A stretch of 64,000 nt of DNA from Acanthococcus lagerstroemiae. Lineage: Eukaryota > Arthropoda > Insecta > Hemiptera > Eriococcidae. Positions 39,601 to 54,600 of the stretch are shown here, piece by piece (the stretch's first letter is position 1; each line of letters opens with the position of its first letter). Under the pieces are notes generated by a model. It ran no database searches. It was not told the DNA's origin and worked only from the letters and a program-made list of their open reading frames with translations. The stretch is from positions 36,285,214 to 36,349,213 of the forward strand of contig CM063110.1 in assembly GCA_031841125.1 (NCBI GenBank), in the 5' to 3' direction. A program made the position numbers and the translations under genes.

Positions 39601-42600
39601 CTGGGTCAGATTTTTAGTATTCGGAGAGAAGAAACAATAAATTCATTTCAGTGTGTACCCTAAGCTCTTCATTGCAGCGGCCCAAATTGGAAAACTGTTA
39701 GTTTTACAATTTTTTCCTATCCCAGTACCCCCCCCCCCCGAGACAAAGTATGTACAATCCAATTTCATTTCAAGATTCAAGTATTTATATACCTACACTG
39801 CTACACTTCGTAGCATTCTTGATGTGAAAATCCTTTAAAATCCTTAAATATGAGGAGGACAAGAAATTTGCAAAAAAAAAAAGTTTTCATTATGTACATT
39901 ACTTATTCTTTAATCATTTAATAAATTTTTCAAAATTATGATTTTTTTGACAATATTTTTCATTTTTTTGAATAAATAAAATTTTTAAAAAGCATGTTCT
40001 TCCTTTCTTTTTTGAAGCTGCCCAATTTTTTGAAGGTGTCCAACAAGTTTTTGGTAGTGCCCAATATGGGCTGTACTGCCCGTTAGGGTACACACTGATT
40101 CATTTCTATATCAGGAGCGTCCAGAGAGCACTTTTTCGCTATCGAACTTTTCGATCTGAGCCCGCCGAGATGGCGAGTTAATTCGGATTAGCAGCAAATG
40201 CCTCAAATATTTTTAAGGAAGGCTTGCCTCAAATCCGAAAATTTTCAATGGCTCACCCGTTACCACAAGCAGAAGTGGATAAATAGAAAAACAGACGAAA
40301 CAGGCAGGAATCCAGTCATCAGGAAAACGAACTCTAAGTCGGTTGAGGAGCCAAACCCAGTCTTGTTACGGTCGTTCCTATCATTTTTACAATTGGTTTA
40401 TTTCCTCTGTCTTCTATGTCTTTTCTGCCGTTTCTATATTATCAGAATTTTTTCTGATCAGCATTGGATGGGGAATTTCAGAATGGTGAAGTATGAGATA
40501 TGAAAAGGAGGACGGTTGTTAAGGAAAACGATATTTGCAAGAGAATAACAGAGTATGTAGCAATGTTGCACGAATTTCTGGAAGAGCAATATTTATCTAG
40601 GACAATGATGATAAATCAAAGCTGATGATTTTATGCTCTAAAAACTAGCTAAATAAGCGCATAGAATATGCCTTAATTTTGCCTAAATATGAAAAAAATA
40701 TTCTCTCATCACAAAAAATATGCCGAAATATGCTTGTGCAATATGGGTGTAATTTTATAGGAAACAAGAAACCCCTACAGGTAACAATCTCAGGTGAGCA
40801 GGTGTGAAAATATGTGTTTAGGAACCTTCTTCTGTACCCTTAAAATTAACATGTGATTTTGTGTTCACTTTTTTTGTTGTTTTGTTTATTGACTTCTGCA
40901 TTTTGAACTTTTTCCTGACCGCAAGGGTGCTGTACTGCTATGGTTGCCAAGACACTTTATTTTCTTTAAAAATAGAAAATTTCAAAGAGAAAAAAAAAAG
41001 GATGATGAATGGTAAAATACTGTTAAATATGCTGAAAATTGTAAAATAATGGTTAAATACGCTCAAACTTTCAAAATAGGTGAAATTCGCTTTTTCAAGT
41101 AGGGCTCATATTACTTAAAATTATTTAAAACAAAAAGATATTTTGAAATGACATCATTTAGAGCCATACAAAAAAATATGCAAAAGCATAAAAATATCAG
41201 CCCTAATGATGAAACATTTTCAAGTTTCGGAGAACTATTTTTCATTGAGTTATGTCCTCAAGAGGGACCCACTTCAGAACTCCCCCCCTCCTCTAATATA
41301 AATCCACCACTGGCGGTCAGTTGTGTCTTTGCAGTATATGCTTATCAGTAATTTCTTCTCCATTTCAGAATCCGTTGTTTTTCAGAATTTTCGGGTAGCA
41401 AACAACTTTTTTCTTTCACTTTTCTTCGCCTCATTTTTATTCGTATTCTTCTATGTATTTAAAAACTTTTATTCCTCATTCATTTTCGATATAACCAATA
41501 TCTTTTCTCCATTTCTGACTCAACGAAAAAGGACCTTAATTTGTTTTCTCATTACCCCAGCACCACACCATTAATATTTCTTTATAGCTGTTTTTTTCCA
41601 ACTAAATGAAAAGGAATTTGATTTCTTTTTCAGATGGTCTCTTCTGTCTCCTTTGCCATTTTTCAGTTATTTCTGTGTTTATCGACAATTCTCATTTTAA
41701 AAACTCTTCTGTCTACTCTGTCAATTCTTTCATTATTTTCGTCTTTTTTTATTTTTATTATTTTTATATTTTTTAATGGTTTTTATTCAATTGTACTATC
41801 TTTTTAATACACTATTCTGCCTAGTCAGAGCTTATAACCAAAAGGTGCGCGGGTTGCCGCAACCCTCCACTCCCTACTCCACTTGGACAAACAATACTGG
41901 GCACAAAGCTGATCTCATTTGGACTACACAACTCCATGTTTCGTTCAGAATTCTAGTCAAAGCACTGGAACTGATTACCGGAGAAATTTTTCTCCAACAT
42001 CTTATACAAAATTTAACGCTGATCCCAAATTTATTTACATTTCTCTAGCTTTTTCGTAGCTAGAAAATCGGGCTCAAGTTTTGCGGCCTTAATTTTCGAA
42101 CCAACCTGCCACGTAACGGAGAGGATTTAAAATGTCCAAAACTTGACTGGAGCTATTTGAAACCATTTACTAACAATTTTCAATCTCAGACTCGGGAGGA
42201 AAAAAGTTCAAAATCTTTTCCCTCATAAGATTCAACATTGTTGCGAAATTAATCGTACCACATTAAAAAATCAAACGAAAGGAAGATAGAAAAATAATTT
42301 GGGAAAAAGAGACGCCAGTGACTTTTTGTAAGAAAAGTGACACAAGTAACTTTTTTAAAAGTGACACAAGTAACCTTTTTAAAAGTGACATAAGCAACTT
42401 TTTTTAAAGTGACTTTTTTAAAATAAAGTAATACAAGTGACTTTTTCTATTAAAAAAAAGTAATCTAAGTATATATTTTTTTTAAGTGACGCAATTGACT
42501 TTTTTCAACAAAAAAAAAGTGACTCAAGTGAGTTTTTCTTCAAAAAGTAACTGCACAGTAACTGCTTCTAAAAAAGTGATTGAGTAGTAGGGATCCTTTT

Positions 42601-45600
42601 AAGTGCAAAAAAGTGACTGAGTAGACTCGCGAGATTCGCTATCTACCTTGTAACAGTGAGTTTTTCCCCTTTCTTTTTGATTCCTGTCTAAGAATTTGGG
42701 AAAATTAAGGCTTCCCTCAGGAATGTTCATCTTGGGGACAGAGTAGGTGTAGGTACCTTGGAAATTCGTCACTGCATGCAATTTTCTCCATATTTGGTTT
42801 AAAATAATAAATCAAATGGTCTCTTAAAAGACTTTTTACGGATAAGAACCTTTTTCTTTTTTAAATTTTTTTTTCTCGGCGACCAAAAATCAAAAACGTC
42901 CTGTTCCCTTTTGAAGGATGTAAGTCCAGATCGCCACCACAGTGCCGCATTAATTCAGGGCCCCGGCCCTCAGCCTTAGCTATACAACTGCAGTCTAGTT
43001 TGGAACTATTGGGTATAAATGACCTAGTAACGAGAAAAAAAGAAAAAATAATTTTATTTTGCCAGCTGGCAGAACATGGATAAACTCTCCGACACCCCAC
43101 CCTCCCGTATCCTTACCGCAGCCGTGGGAACAATTTTTCAGTCATTAGATTTCATAACACAGACTTCGATAATTTGTATTAATAGCTACACTGGCTGATA
43201 TAAAATACACAGGGCTGTATACATGGTGTAGTTTTTTAAATAATTTTTCTTTCAATTAACTGGCATGTTGTGACAATGGCAATCCTCCAAATTATTTTAT
43301 GTCATCATTAGATTCATTCCATCTGCGGGTTATATCAATTTCTTCCAATTTAGGTATTCGTATACACTCTTCTCGTTCATTTGTTTTACTTTATATCGAG
43401 AATATTAATGAATCGGATATTCGATGTACAAAATTAGGATGCGAGCATCGGAGTAGCTAATAGCTATACATGCGGTTAATATCTACGATGCGCGACCCGG
43501 TTTCGACCTTTTAACTGGTTCGTCGGCGCATGCTCAGCTAATTTAAAAAAGTTTAGTAATAATTTTCCAAATAGTAAAGAGGAGCCAGTCCATGTGATTG
43601 ATCGTAGTTGAATACATAGCAGAAAACGTCTAATGGACCACATCACCTTCCGGCCATACAGTACAGTAAATTGAAAATGGACACGTGCTGCCGATGATGA
43701 AATGAAACAGCTTAAAAATATGCGAGAAATTTCGGGTCACTCCATGTTCGTCTTCACGGCTCTCAAGATGTGATTTTTCCAGACAGGTCGACATCGTGAC
43801 ATCAACCGGTTGTGTGCACATACACATACAGTACATGAAAATACCTACTTTTCTTTTTGTCGGGGTTTCTAATTACCTTTTGGGACGAACAGCGTTTATT
43901 CTGATTGTCTCGAATCGATTTTACATATTTGATAGCCACGTGCGCCCAGTTTTAATATTCAAGTATAATAATAGTAATAGATGTCATTGGTCAGTTACTT
44001 CCACTTCAAAAGATTAAAATCGCAGTCATATTAGATCGGCTGAATCACTCCCGGTGTTTTCTAGCCCAGGCTGATAAGGCCATTATTGAAACATAGTTTT
44101 CAATTCTGAAATAATGTCACATTTTGAAGCAAATAAGAGCCAAAGATAAGGTTCGCATACACTGCATTTCATCTACAGCAGCTTTTTTCTTCAACTAATA
44201 AAGAAAATGGCTGGTCAGCATTTTATTGCTTCCATGGCAATGCTTATTGAATTCGAGACAAACCTACGCAACCATGTAAAGAATGAAAACACCGACTGGA
44301 ACGCTCGTCGCAGAAATGTACAATAAAACAGGAAGTGTTATTACTTCCCCTAATTTCTCAATTGTATGTACCTTGGAGAACTCGATTGTCTGGTAACTAT
44401 CTATATAAATTCTGAGGTGTTAGCAAAACCGTTGCTGACACGTGCTTGCTTTCTCACGTAGGCCTGGTGTCAAGGCGAAGCTATGAAAAATCTGGACTAG
44501 ATATACTTCACCCTCGGCTCCATGACACGAGTGCGAATAATTTCGAATCATATTTGATCTATACTTATATTCTTTTCATGTACACAGGGGTGGCACGACA
44601 GGAATACCAGTAACTACTTAAAGTTCAGGTCTATAACTATACGGCGAAAGCATTTCAGCAATTCCCATAAACTGATAGTCACCTACAGCACATCTGTAAG
44701 CACGCTCAGCAATGAACGTTGAAGTTTCTTAACTGGCATCAACAAAATATGCTTTAGAATGTAACTGACGTCCGATATGAAGATGCAGTTGATGGGACTA
44801 AATGACCAACAGAGTTATGACAGTGGTTATAGCAGGCCCTTGTATTCACAGCGGTACACACCATTCTGGAAAAGGGTAAACAGGAACGGGGTGGCGTACA
44901 TATATCTTGAGTTTGGCTGAGGGCAAACCAAGTCACCAGGAGGTGGTGTCTTTACTGCCCCTCTTAGTTACGGCCCTGCCGAAGGTGTTCGGTTGGAAAG
45001 GAGCGGTAACTTAAGTTCGATATTGAAATGCAAAATGCGATTCATGGGGTTAACGTACTAAAGTGTTATGGCAATGACAAGCAGTACACACCATTCTGCA
45101 AGAAAGTAAATTAGAGCGGGATGGGGGTGACAATATACCTTCAGTTTTGCGTCGCCAGGAGGTGGTGTCTTCACTGGCCCCTTATAGTTACAGCCCTACC
45201 CAGGACGTTCGGCTGAAACATGAGGTAAAAAGAGAGGAACAAAGGAGAAATCAAAAACACGAAAGGAAAATAAGTAAGAGAAGAAAATACGCACTCCGAT
45301 TCATATGCTTCAAGAGGTCAGAGCCGACCACAAACTACACACGGATCAGGTCACCTACTCGTATTTTTCTGATCCGATCGTTGAGAAAACAAAAATCAAA
45401 TCATTTTCAGATCAAATCATTAGAAGCATGGAATTAGATCAATATTAGTATACGTCAGGCGAAGGGGACGGAGGCGAGCGGCACCCCCAGATTATGCACT
45501 TATTCGACATTTTTGGAAAATTCAGTAGTTTATTAAACAAATCAATGACACATTTCAACTTCTCAAATTAAAAGCGAAATCTGCGCTTTCAATCACTTAT

Positions 45601-48600
45601 GTTTGAAATACAGAATCGAGCGAATGCCTTACAGCTTCTCAACTTTGCACCGCCAACCATTTGCGGGTTGTGAACGATTTGGTCCTTTTTTTCACATCGC
45701 TGGTTATCAGTAAAGACAAGAATTTTATCCAAAGGAATATTTTTTTCTAGTGAACAAATGCGAAAACTTTCAACATACCATTGCGTTTTAGATATTTGAA
45801 CCTCAAACGATTGGGACATTTTCTTCCTTCCTTCTTACTTGTGTCTAATATATTTCGACTACCATTCTACAAATTCAGTGGCAGTCATTCGTATATATTT
45901 ATGCAGATACATAAAAAGAAGAGGGAAAAAAGAAAGTAAGAATGAAAAAAAAAAGAAGGAAAGGAAAAGGATAGAAGAAAGATAAAGAGAAAGAATAGAC
46001 AGTCGAAAGCGAAACAGCAGTCAGTATAACAAAAGTGACAGACAGGCATAAATTTATCAAGATTACCAGCTAGCCCTCCGACTGGCTCGGCTGAAATGCC
46101 AAAAGATTAGCAAAGAATGCTATCAATCTGTGGAAAGTGCAAGCTCCGCCGCCCTGAGTTATCTATCGAACTGCTAAACTCAACCATAAGTTCATTTTGG
46201 TACCCATGTACCCATAGCCAATGTCTACTAATCAGTAAATCTCTCCCAAAACTTCGACTCGATTTTTGTGTGGGGCCCCGCTTCTCTGAGTGCCCTCCAG
46301 TCGGTTAGAAGAATCAACTTTGCAAGTATTTCACGCTGCGAAATGAATCTCTCCAAGGAAAAAATATTACATGTTGAAGGATTTAGAAGAAAAAAGAATA
46401 GAAAAGTGGCGCAAGAATGAAAGAGCGGAAAGTCTCTTAAGGAAAAATGTACGTTAAATGAATCATGTTCTGCAAAATCAAAATCAAGATACCTTACTGA
46501 GGATATCATAGTATACATATAATATTTTTGACATGTCATGTCCTGATCCTCGGTTCATAGAGAGCAAAAGTTTCCTGCAGTCTTTCCCATTCTCCTCTAT
46601 CTGCTGCAACTCTTTGAAAGTTTTCACCCCCTCCCCCGCGTTCATCAGTGACCTCTTTTTCTTCGGCGAAAATTGTTCTAATAGGTCCATCGGTCATATC
46701 TTTCAACCTTGCTTAGTGTCCCGCCCATATTTTCCATTCCATCTTTCTGATATATTTGCCTACGTCTACATTATTTAGTAACTTTTAAGATTTGCTATTA
46801 TTTGGTAACTTTTGTTTAAAGTCTGCTATTTTCTTACGATCTTTTAGTGTGTACCCTAGAAGCGATCTCTCCGTTGAATTTTGAGCGGTTGCTATTTTTT
46901 GAAGGGTTTGAATGGTTAAAGGCCATGCATTTTGCGCAAAATACTTCGTGAATTAAAAAAGTTACCTAAAATGTTTTTGAGTTTGTAACACGGTTCATTC
47001 CATAAAAGAGATGTGACATGTATGGCGAATCGGTGACAGGAGGTAAATATACCATTTCTTTCATTTGTGGTTTTCCAAGAATATATATGTATTTACAAAA
47101 TGAACTCATAAATATGAAAAATACTTCAGCTTCCTGAAATAGGTCCATCTACCTTCTAAAAGTACCTCTTTCTCTTCACACCTCACTCTCTCTCTCTCCC
47201 ACATAGCCTCCTCCTAAATAAAAAGAAATTAAAGTTGGACACCATACATAGTTACAATTTTAAAATTTTCACTCACAATGTACGAGAGAGGGGAGGAGGC
47301 TCGGAAGGAGACGAAGATACTTTCGAAAAAAGACAGGATTAATTCTAAAATAAAATAAACACTCAGGAAACTTTTGCATGTTTTGGAAATATGTGTTTAA
47401 AAAAAATTTATGGAGAGAGGGATAGTGAGCCCATTTGTGAAGTTTCTATTTTATTGAATTAGGAAAATTTTGGGATCAGAAACATTTCAGATGACCTTTT
47501 TTACTTTGTGGAGTATCACGTGGCCTGAAATAATGAATTTTCTCATAAGAGACTTTGAAGCTCTTGTTTCATATTTTAAACATTTTCCCTTCAGAATCCT
47601 TTAATTATCGTACAGAGATCTAGCGGGGGCTCCATGTTTGAGATATAACATATCCCCCCCCCAGCATGTTTCATCCAGTTCTGAGTATTGTACACTCTTG
47701 AAAATAGAAACTGATACATGAAAGGGTATTAATTATAGTAGTACGACGATCAAGAAAGTTGTCAACAAGTATCCACACCTTCTTCCACTCCTTTTCTGAC
47801 CATCGGTTATTCATGCAAGAAAAGAGAGCCATTGTTTCACAGGTAAGCTTGGAAGTGAAGAGACTCCCAGAAGTGTTATATGAATCATGTTACTCTTCAG
47901 ACTGAGATGTGCTTATCCTTATCTACACGTGGGCAAGTATGCACGTACACTGCGATTATGGATAATGAAAGAAAACACAGCATACTTCGCATTTGTACGA
48001 GTTACATCAAATTGATACATACAAAACTGGCGTGAAATAATGAAGTTATCCTTGAAGCCGTGAGATGAGTGGGCAGCTTCAGGTTACACCGTACACTCAT
48101 ACATACATGTTGTGATTTTGTGAAAGCCCGAATGTGTAAACGAGCACGAGCATTTCGCCATAACAAAAACTAAGCTCCGGAGTATGGAGTCATTCCACTC
48201 CGAGGAGGGGGTCGTTAATACTTCTGCAACGACAGATTCTCTGCCATCTGACATTGAAATATTGGAACATTTTATAGTTCGTAAAGGTAGGAAAACAGTA
48301 AACAAGGTTCGTCAATTACGTTTCGCACGTCATATAATCGAGTTTTTACCGCGACAAAAGTACTCAGATATTTAAATTATAATAAAGATCAGCTAGCTGT
48401 TTGTAGGGATACAACGGAGCTGAAACTCGATATCATGTTATCTTTCCCAATCGATGTATCCATTCATGACTAACAACAACCAGCAGCGATAGATCCGTAT
48501 AGTATTCGCCTGCTGTTCGAATTAAAGTCTCGACAAACACTTTCGCTTAGTTCAGTAACTTGTCAGTAGAGTAAATTTGTATATTCTGGGTCAAAGCCGT

Positions 48601-51600
48601 TTGTACAATCTTCATGGGAGATCCCCTATATGCCGTCACAATCAGTGTCAAACAAGGTGGGTTTCTTCATAAACAGGGACCCGGAATCGGCCTCAAAATT
48701 GGTGGCAGTGCAGGGAATAAAAGCTCCCACTATGTCGATCCTAGTTTTCGAGATACGGTGATTTTTATGAAATAATCAAAACTGTAAAAATTGGGATTTG
48801 TGTTAATCTCGGTAGAATAAACCTTACTCTGTCGAATGGCGTAGTACGTTTTTCTCTGCCTGCCTTCGTTCGTCCGTTACAGTTGAAAACGTGAATCCAC
48901 CTCTGCTCTGTTCTGCCCCCTACCCAACTCAGTTTTGTTATCGCTGGAAATCAAATTTTTTATTTCGAATCAGTTTTCGGAAAATTTTTGGATTCTTTAG
49001 GAAATTTCTAACGAAGTGAGGCCTCGCAGAGCTCTCTAGATTTATTTGTCTCAGAAATATGCAACTTTGAATTTGTAATTTTTCGATTTTTGAACCTTTT
49101 GTTTTTTTAATTACATTTTTCTCAAGATCAGGGTTTTGAAATCCTAACTTTGAATCATTGATTTCCTGTAATTTTAATTGAAAAAGAATTTATTTTTATT
49201 TCATTATTTATATATATAAATTTAATTTAGATTATTATAATAAATAAAATTATTATTATAGAAAATGAAGTTCATATTATTTCTAAATTTTGATTTTCAG
49301 ATATCTTTTTATTTATAAAATTATTAAATATAATTGAAAATATTAGTTTAATAATTGAAAAAATGATAATAATTATAATTATAGAATTTGATTAAGAATT
49401 TTGTTTATTAAAATTAAATTTAAAGAATTTGTGTTTTGAAAAAAAAAACAGCCATATCTCGGCCAATTTTAAAGCTAGAGAGTTCCGCAAGGTCTCATTT
49501 TGTCAAAAATTTTATCAAGCGTATACCGGTTTTCATAACTCCATACCGACAACGGGGGACCTTTTCTCCGCACTACCACGTTGGGAGCCACTCCAACCTG
49601 GCACCGGCTCCGGAATAAATTCGAATTTAGCTCAATTTCGATTCTGGCTTTGGCTCCAGCTCTGGCAAAATAATTAATCGCTGAGTCATGTACACATATT
49701 ATGTTTAATTGGTATCATATAACTTATCAATGTCAACGTTCATATTGCATAACAATGGCGGCAAACATCGTAGTTTCGTACAAGCAACAGACCAAAATCG
49801 TATTCGGTCATTTTAGATTTTAAAGCTCAGGCTTTCTGTATTTATACTAACTTGTTTACAATATTATTTTCAAAATGAAGATCTCCGTCTATGGAAAATG
49901 TACTTCAAACATTTTCCTCTTGTTATTTGGTGCAAATATTTTATTTCTAGTAGACAGGGAAAATTATGAAAAAAATGCAGGGTTCGCTATTCTAAATTTG
50001 TGTAGCACAGTCCATATGTAACCAACTTCAGAGTTCGGTTTTCATTGATTTCCTCTAAAATTACTGTGGTAGAGAACGTTTCTCTAATCTATCAATAGGA
50101 ATTGAAAGGCAAGAAAGTGTTAATTAGAAAAGTCAGTCTCTGTCCTTTTTTTTATTCTTATTACAGGCAATTGCATTAAAATGCAGAAGTATTTAAAGAG
50201 AGTGAATTCTTGTGAGAACAAGCCAGAAATAGTAGCAGTGAAAACAAGAAAAGAGAAAACAGGTGTAAATGACAGCAAAACAGACACTCCTGCTCCTGGT
50301 TCGCCAAGAACCAGAGATCAGAAGACGGCACTAAGCTGGAGTAGCTCCGACCTCGCTAAAATTCTTCAAATTTGCTCCGGTTCTGGTAAATAATTTGTTT
50401 CTGAGCTCAAACAGCAGAAACTTTTGATGGCTTTGATGCTGTCTCGACTAAAAATGTGATTTTGACTTTTGCTTCAGTTATTTTTGGGAGGAGGAGGAAT
50501 GCGTGGGGTGGTCAAGAAGGGACAGATGGAAAGGAAGAGGTTGGAAGGCGCCGGAATCAGAAATTGGTAACCGTAAAGTTTTGGAACTGACTCCTTCTCC
50601 GGCTCCAGCAAATAATTTTTTCGGGCTTCAGCTCCCGCTCATTGATCCGCAGAGTACATTTTACTGCAAATTCATTATTGTCTTTTTTTTTGAGTGGGGG
50701 ATGGAGGTCTTCTTTTTGATAGCGGAGCGTATGGCGATGCACGCATGCCAAACTGGCCCCAGGGCACTGCACTCCCTATCCCGGAAATGCCCCGAATGGA
50801 CCTGCATCAAAATAAGGAAGATCCTCTGTAGAAAACCCTATAATTTTTTGGTGTTCAACACAGGGGAGAATCCCATTACGCCACCCCTGGTACACAAACA
50901 CCCATGAAGGTTGAAAAAATAAATTCCTTTCAAAAATATCAAACCTTTCTATATTTTTATATTGGGAGTGATGAGCGGGTCATCTGTTATTATTATCTGA
51001 TAAGGCTGAACAGAGCCGGATTCAGGATTTTTGGGCACCAGTACCCACGCTTGGTGGAGTTCCATCGCCACCTTTTAGAATTCGTAATTTTCCAGGAGGA
51101 TATCGTTTTGAATTTAGCATTTTTCGCACAAATGGGTAACCGATCGGCGATCGGTAAACAACTAGTGTTTCTATTTCTATAAAAAAAATGTTTTTCTTTA
51201 TTTGATGGGAGAGCGCTCTCTCTCTCTCTTCTAATATCTGAATTCTATTGGTCGTTATTGTACTGGTGGAATTTTTGAATTTTGAGCACTCGACCCCGTC
51301 GCCCTAGGTGCTAAACTTTAGAAATTTCGGAAAAGTTGATATCGGAATCGAATTTGGGGTCTGTGAGAACCTATAAATCGATATACCTATGACGCCACAA
51401 TTTTGCATTTCGGGCCAAATCAATACTAAAAATTAATTTAGCGAGTTCGAGACGGTCTCGATGATACCGCGATTGCGTTATTAGCATAACTGAAAAGTCC
51501 GAAAATTCCTTCTACAACTTCTGTCTAGGACCTATGGAATACCAAATTACACGTGCTGGGAGGTAGAGAGCAAAAACAATTTCCGCGGGTGGGTAGGTAC

Positions 51601-54600
51601 CGATGTAGGGAAATGGGTCAGCCAGGGACGTAGCGAAGAGTTTTTTCTGGAGGGGCAAAAATTGTTAAATCCCCAAATACTGAAATCAATATTTGTTTGT
51701 ATTGGCTAAAAAAAACAACCTTTTGACTTGTTGGATTTCCCCAAATTCTGATTCATCTAATAAAATTTCCCAACTCCGTCCCCCATACCCCCTTATTTTC
51801 GTCCCTGGGGTCAGCAAATGCACAAGCCGTCGAGAGACTGAAAAAGACGTCGAAAAATCTACACTTTGCCCTGAAAACCTGCGCTAATTTATGGTAATGT
51901 ACAGGGTTACTTTCAACCCCTTTTACGACACGTTGAAGGCAGTAAAGACTATATCATAGAAAACTATTTTTATTGATAATCGGATTAAGATTGAAGTTTG
52001 TTTGATACTTTTCTGGTATTGGCTACAGGGAGCGAGTTACGACCCAAAAATCAGATGTTGACAGCTTCCCTTCCCTGTGGTGCCGGAAGCTCAGTTCGAT
52101 AGGGCGGGGACATTTTGCCACTCTACTAGGACGGCGACCTAAACATTTTGTTAAGATTCAGCTTCGTACAATTTTTTTTTTTTCAAATTCATTTCTTTAT
52201 TGACTGGACTACACAGATAATTGCATTTCGTGTGCATGGTTGCTCACGTAACACTAATGTATTATTTTGTGCGCTGAAATATTGAGTCATATCAGTCCAG
52301 CCGTGTCATTGGTGCTTAATATTGATACCACCTATGTGCTTGTATTGGGGATAGCTTATATAATCGTATTCAACACGTTGTGAAATGATCGGAACAGGTT
52401 ACTTATCGTAGCCACAAAATTAGTGACACCACGTAGAGCACGAGACTGTCAAGATCGTGAATATTGTATTTCATCGAGTCGCGTGCAAGTACATATAAGT
52501 ACACACGATTATTACTGGTCCAAACTAAATAATTGAGGTAACTCATTCATCCGAACCTTGTACTTGTACTTCTACACGGTTTAGGATCATCGCGGAAACA
52601 TTTATTGTATTTTATTGAATAAGTGCGAAAAACGGAAATTAGGACACCCGAGGAAATCGTGCATGTAATTTGAAACTCGGATGATTGCAAAATCAGAGCG
52701 ATCTTTCCGTCTGCGTTCTACGAGAGTATCTGTACACTATGCTACGAATTATTAGCGCACTAAGGGGAATGGTTGGGTGTCAAATCCCCCTTTCCTCAAA
52801 CGTGCAGAAAGCTTATCCACAAAAAATTTGAAAATTACAAGGAGAGAGGAAGGGGTGGAGTTATGTTAGCCAAGTTAGCGAACAAAATTGATGTAGCGGT
52901 TCAATAACAAAATGTACAAGAAACAAAAAACTTGAGGTTGAGAAAAATGCGTGAAGTTCGTGAAGAACATCTTTTCACATCTTTGTGAATGGAGAATGGG
53001 ATCGACATGGGAACTGAGGATCTCCAAATGGCAAGAACTAGTTTCGTTTCAGAGAAAATTTCTCTCCTCCTAGATGGGTACAGAGAGAGTAAAACGTGAA
53101 CGTGCTCTCGGGTTTCAAATTTTTATTGAAAACGTATCCAAAATTTCCCAAATCCGCTATTTAAAATCTGATATGAATCCTGCACTCTCGGGTCTGAAGT
53201 ATAGGTCTTGAAACTAAAAACGAAGTCAAACTGAAATTGTAGTGAAATATTTTAAATCTGAAATCAGCGACTTAAGAAACTGCTAGTCCGTCAGTAGTGG
53301 CGGACTTGACAAGTACCAGGCAGATATTTGCTGTCTAGGTACCTGTACAAATGTCGTCTAACATTTTATACGCTTTTGTATCCTAATAAAACAGTCAGTC
53401 AGGTCAGTCAGTCAGATCAGTCCTACCTCAAAAATTGTCAGGAAATTTCCTCGAAGAATACTGATAAACCTTGGAAAACATTGGAAATTTTTTCTAAAAA
53501 TTTTCGACGAGATTCTTCGGAAATTATCGGAGTTGTTTTCCGAAAATTTCCGATGCAATTCTTTAAACATTATCGGAAAATTTCCCCGAAGATTTTCGAG
53601 GAAATTCTTCGGAAAACACTGGACTTTTTTCTGAATATTTCCGATGAAATTCTCCGGAAATTATCACATTTTTTCTCCAAGATTTCTGATTAATACCTTA
53701 GAAATCATTGGAGATTTGCCCCGAATATTTTTGACGAAAATCTCTGAAAAGCATCAAAATTTTTTCTAAAGGATATCCTTCCAAAATCATCAGATACTTC
53801 TCGATGATTCTTGATAAAATTGTTTGGAATCATTGGAGATTTTTCCTACAATTTCTGACAAACTTCGCCTAATATCATTGGAGATATTTCTCAATGGTGT
53901 CCGATGAAATTCTTTGAAAATTATAGCAAATTTTTCCTGAATAGGGGATTTTCCCTGAAGATTTCCGATGAAATTCTTCGGAGATAATAGATAATTTTTC
54001 CTGACGTTTCTTGATAAAATTCTTCAAAAGCCATCGAACTTTTCCCCGAATATGTCCCATGAAATTCTTGTCGAAGAGACCGCTCGCCTGGCGAAACAAC
54101 GTGCACCTGGTTTCGCGAAAAACTACTTTTCCTATGGCGGAAGGAAAACCGACTAACCCTGTATGTATCCAAACCTTTTTTCAGTATTTTTTTTAGTGGA
54201 AGCCTCAAACATAAAATTGCTTCCCTAGATCCTCTGAATCCAAATTGATCTTCTCCCGCTCTTTCTTCCATTTTATTTTGTATTCTCTTATTTATTATCC
54301 TAGCTAGAATCTTCGATGAGTGCAGTAGTAAACTTGTAGTACGGATAATCTTCACATTTGCTTGCTCCTGCTTTTCTGGATATCTATTAACATTTCTCCT
54401 TCCTCATACATTCTGCAATCAATTCGTATACAATTTAAAACTACTTCTCCTGCATTCTTCAATAACTCACTAGCAATTTCATCAATTCCTTCTGCTAACC
54501 TGCTTTCATTTCTTTCAGAGCTTTATCAAATTCCGACCTCGAACTAGGTTCTCCTCGTTCCTCATCATCCATACCATCTTCTCTTTCCATACACTGATTT

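Noticed and set aside
45589..45819. 76-codon minus-strand frame (MSQSFEVQIS..)
   Set aside because: No recognisable family, splice partner or repeat context. Its length is within chance for this window.
53328..53693. 121-codon open frame with repeated KIS..EILRK-like units
   Set aside because: It is produced by a 45-bp minisatellite whose period is a multiple of three.
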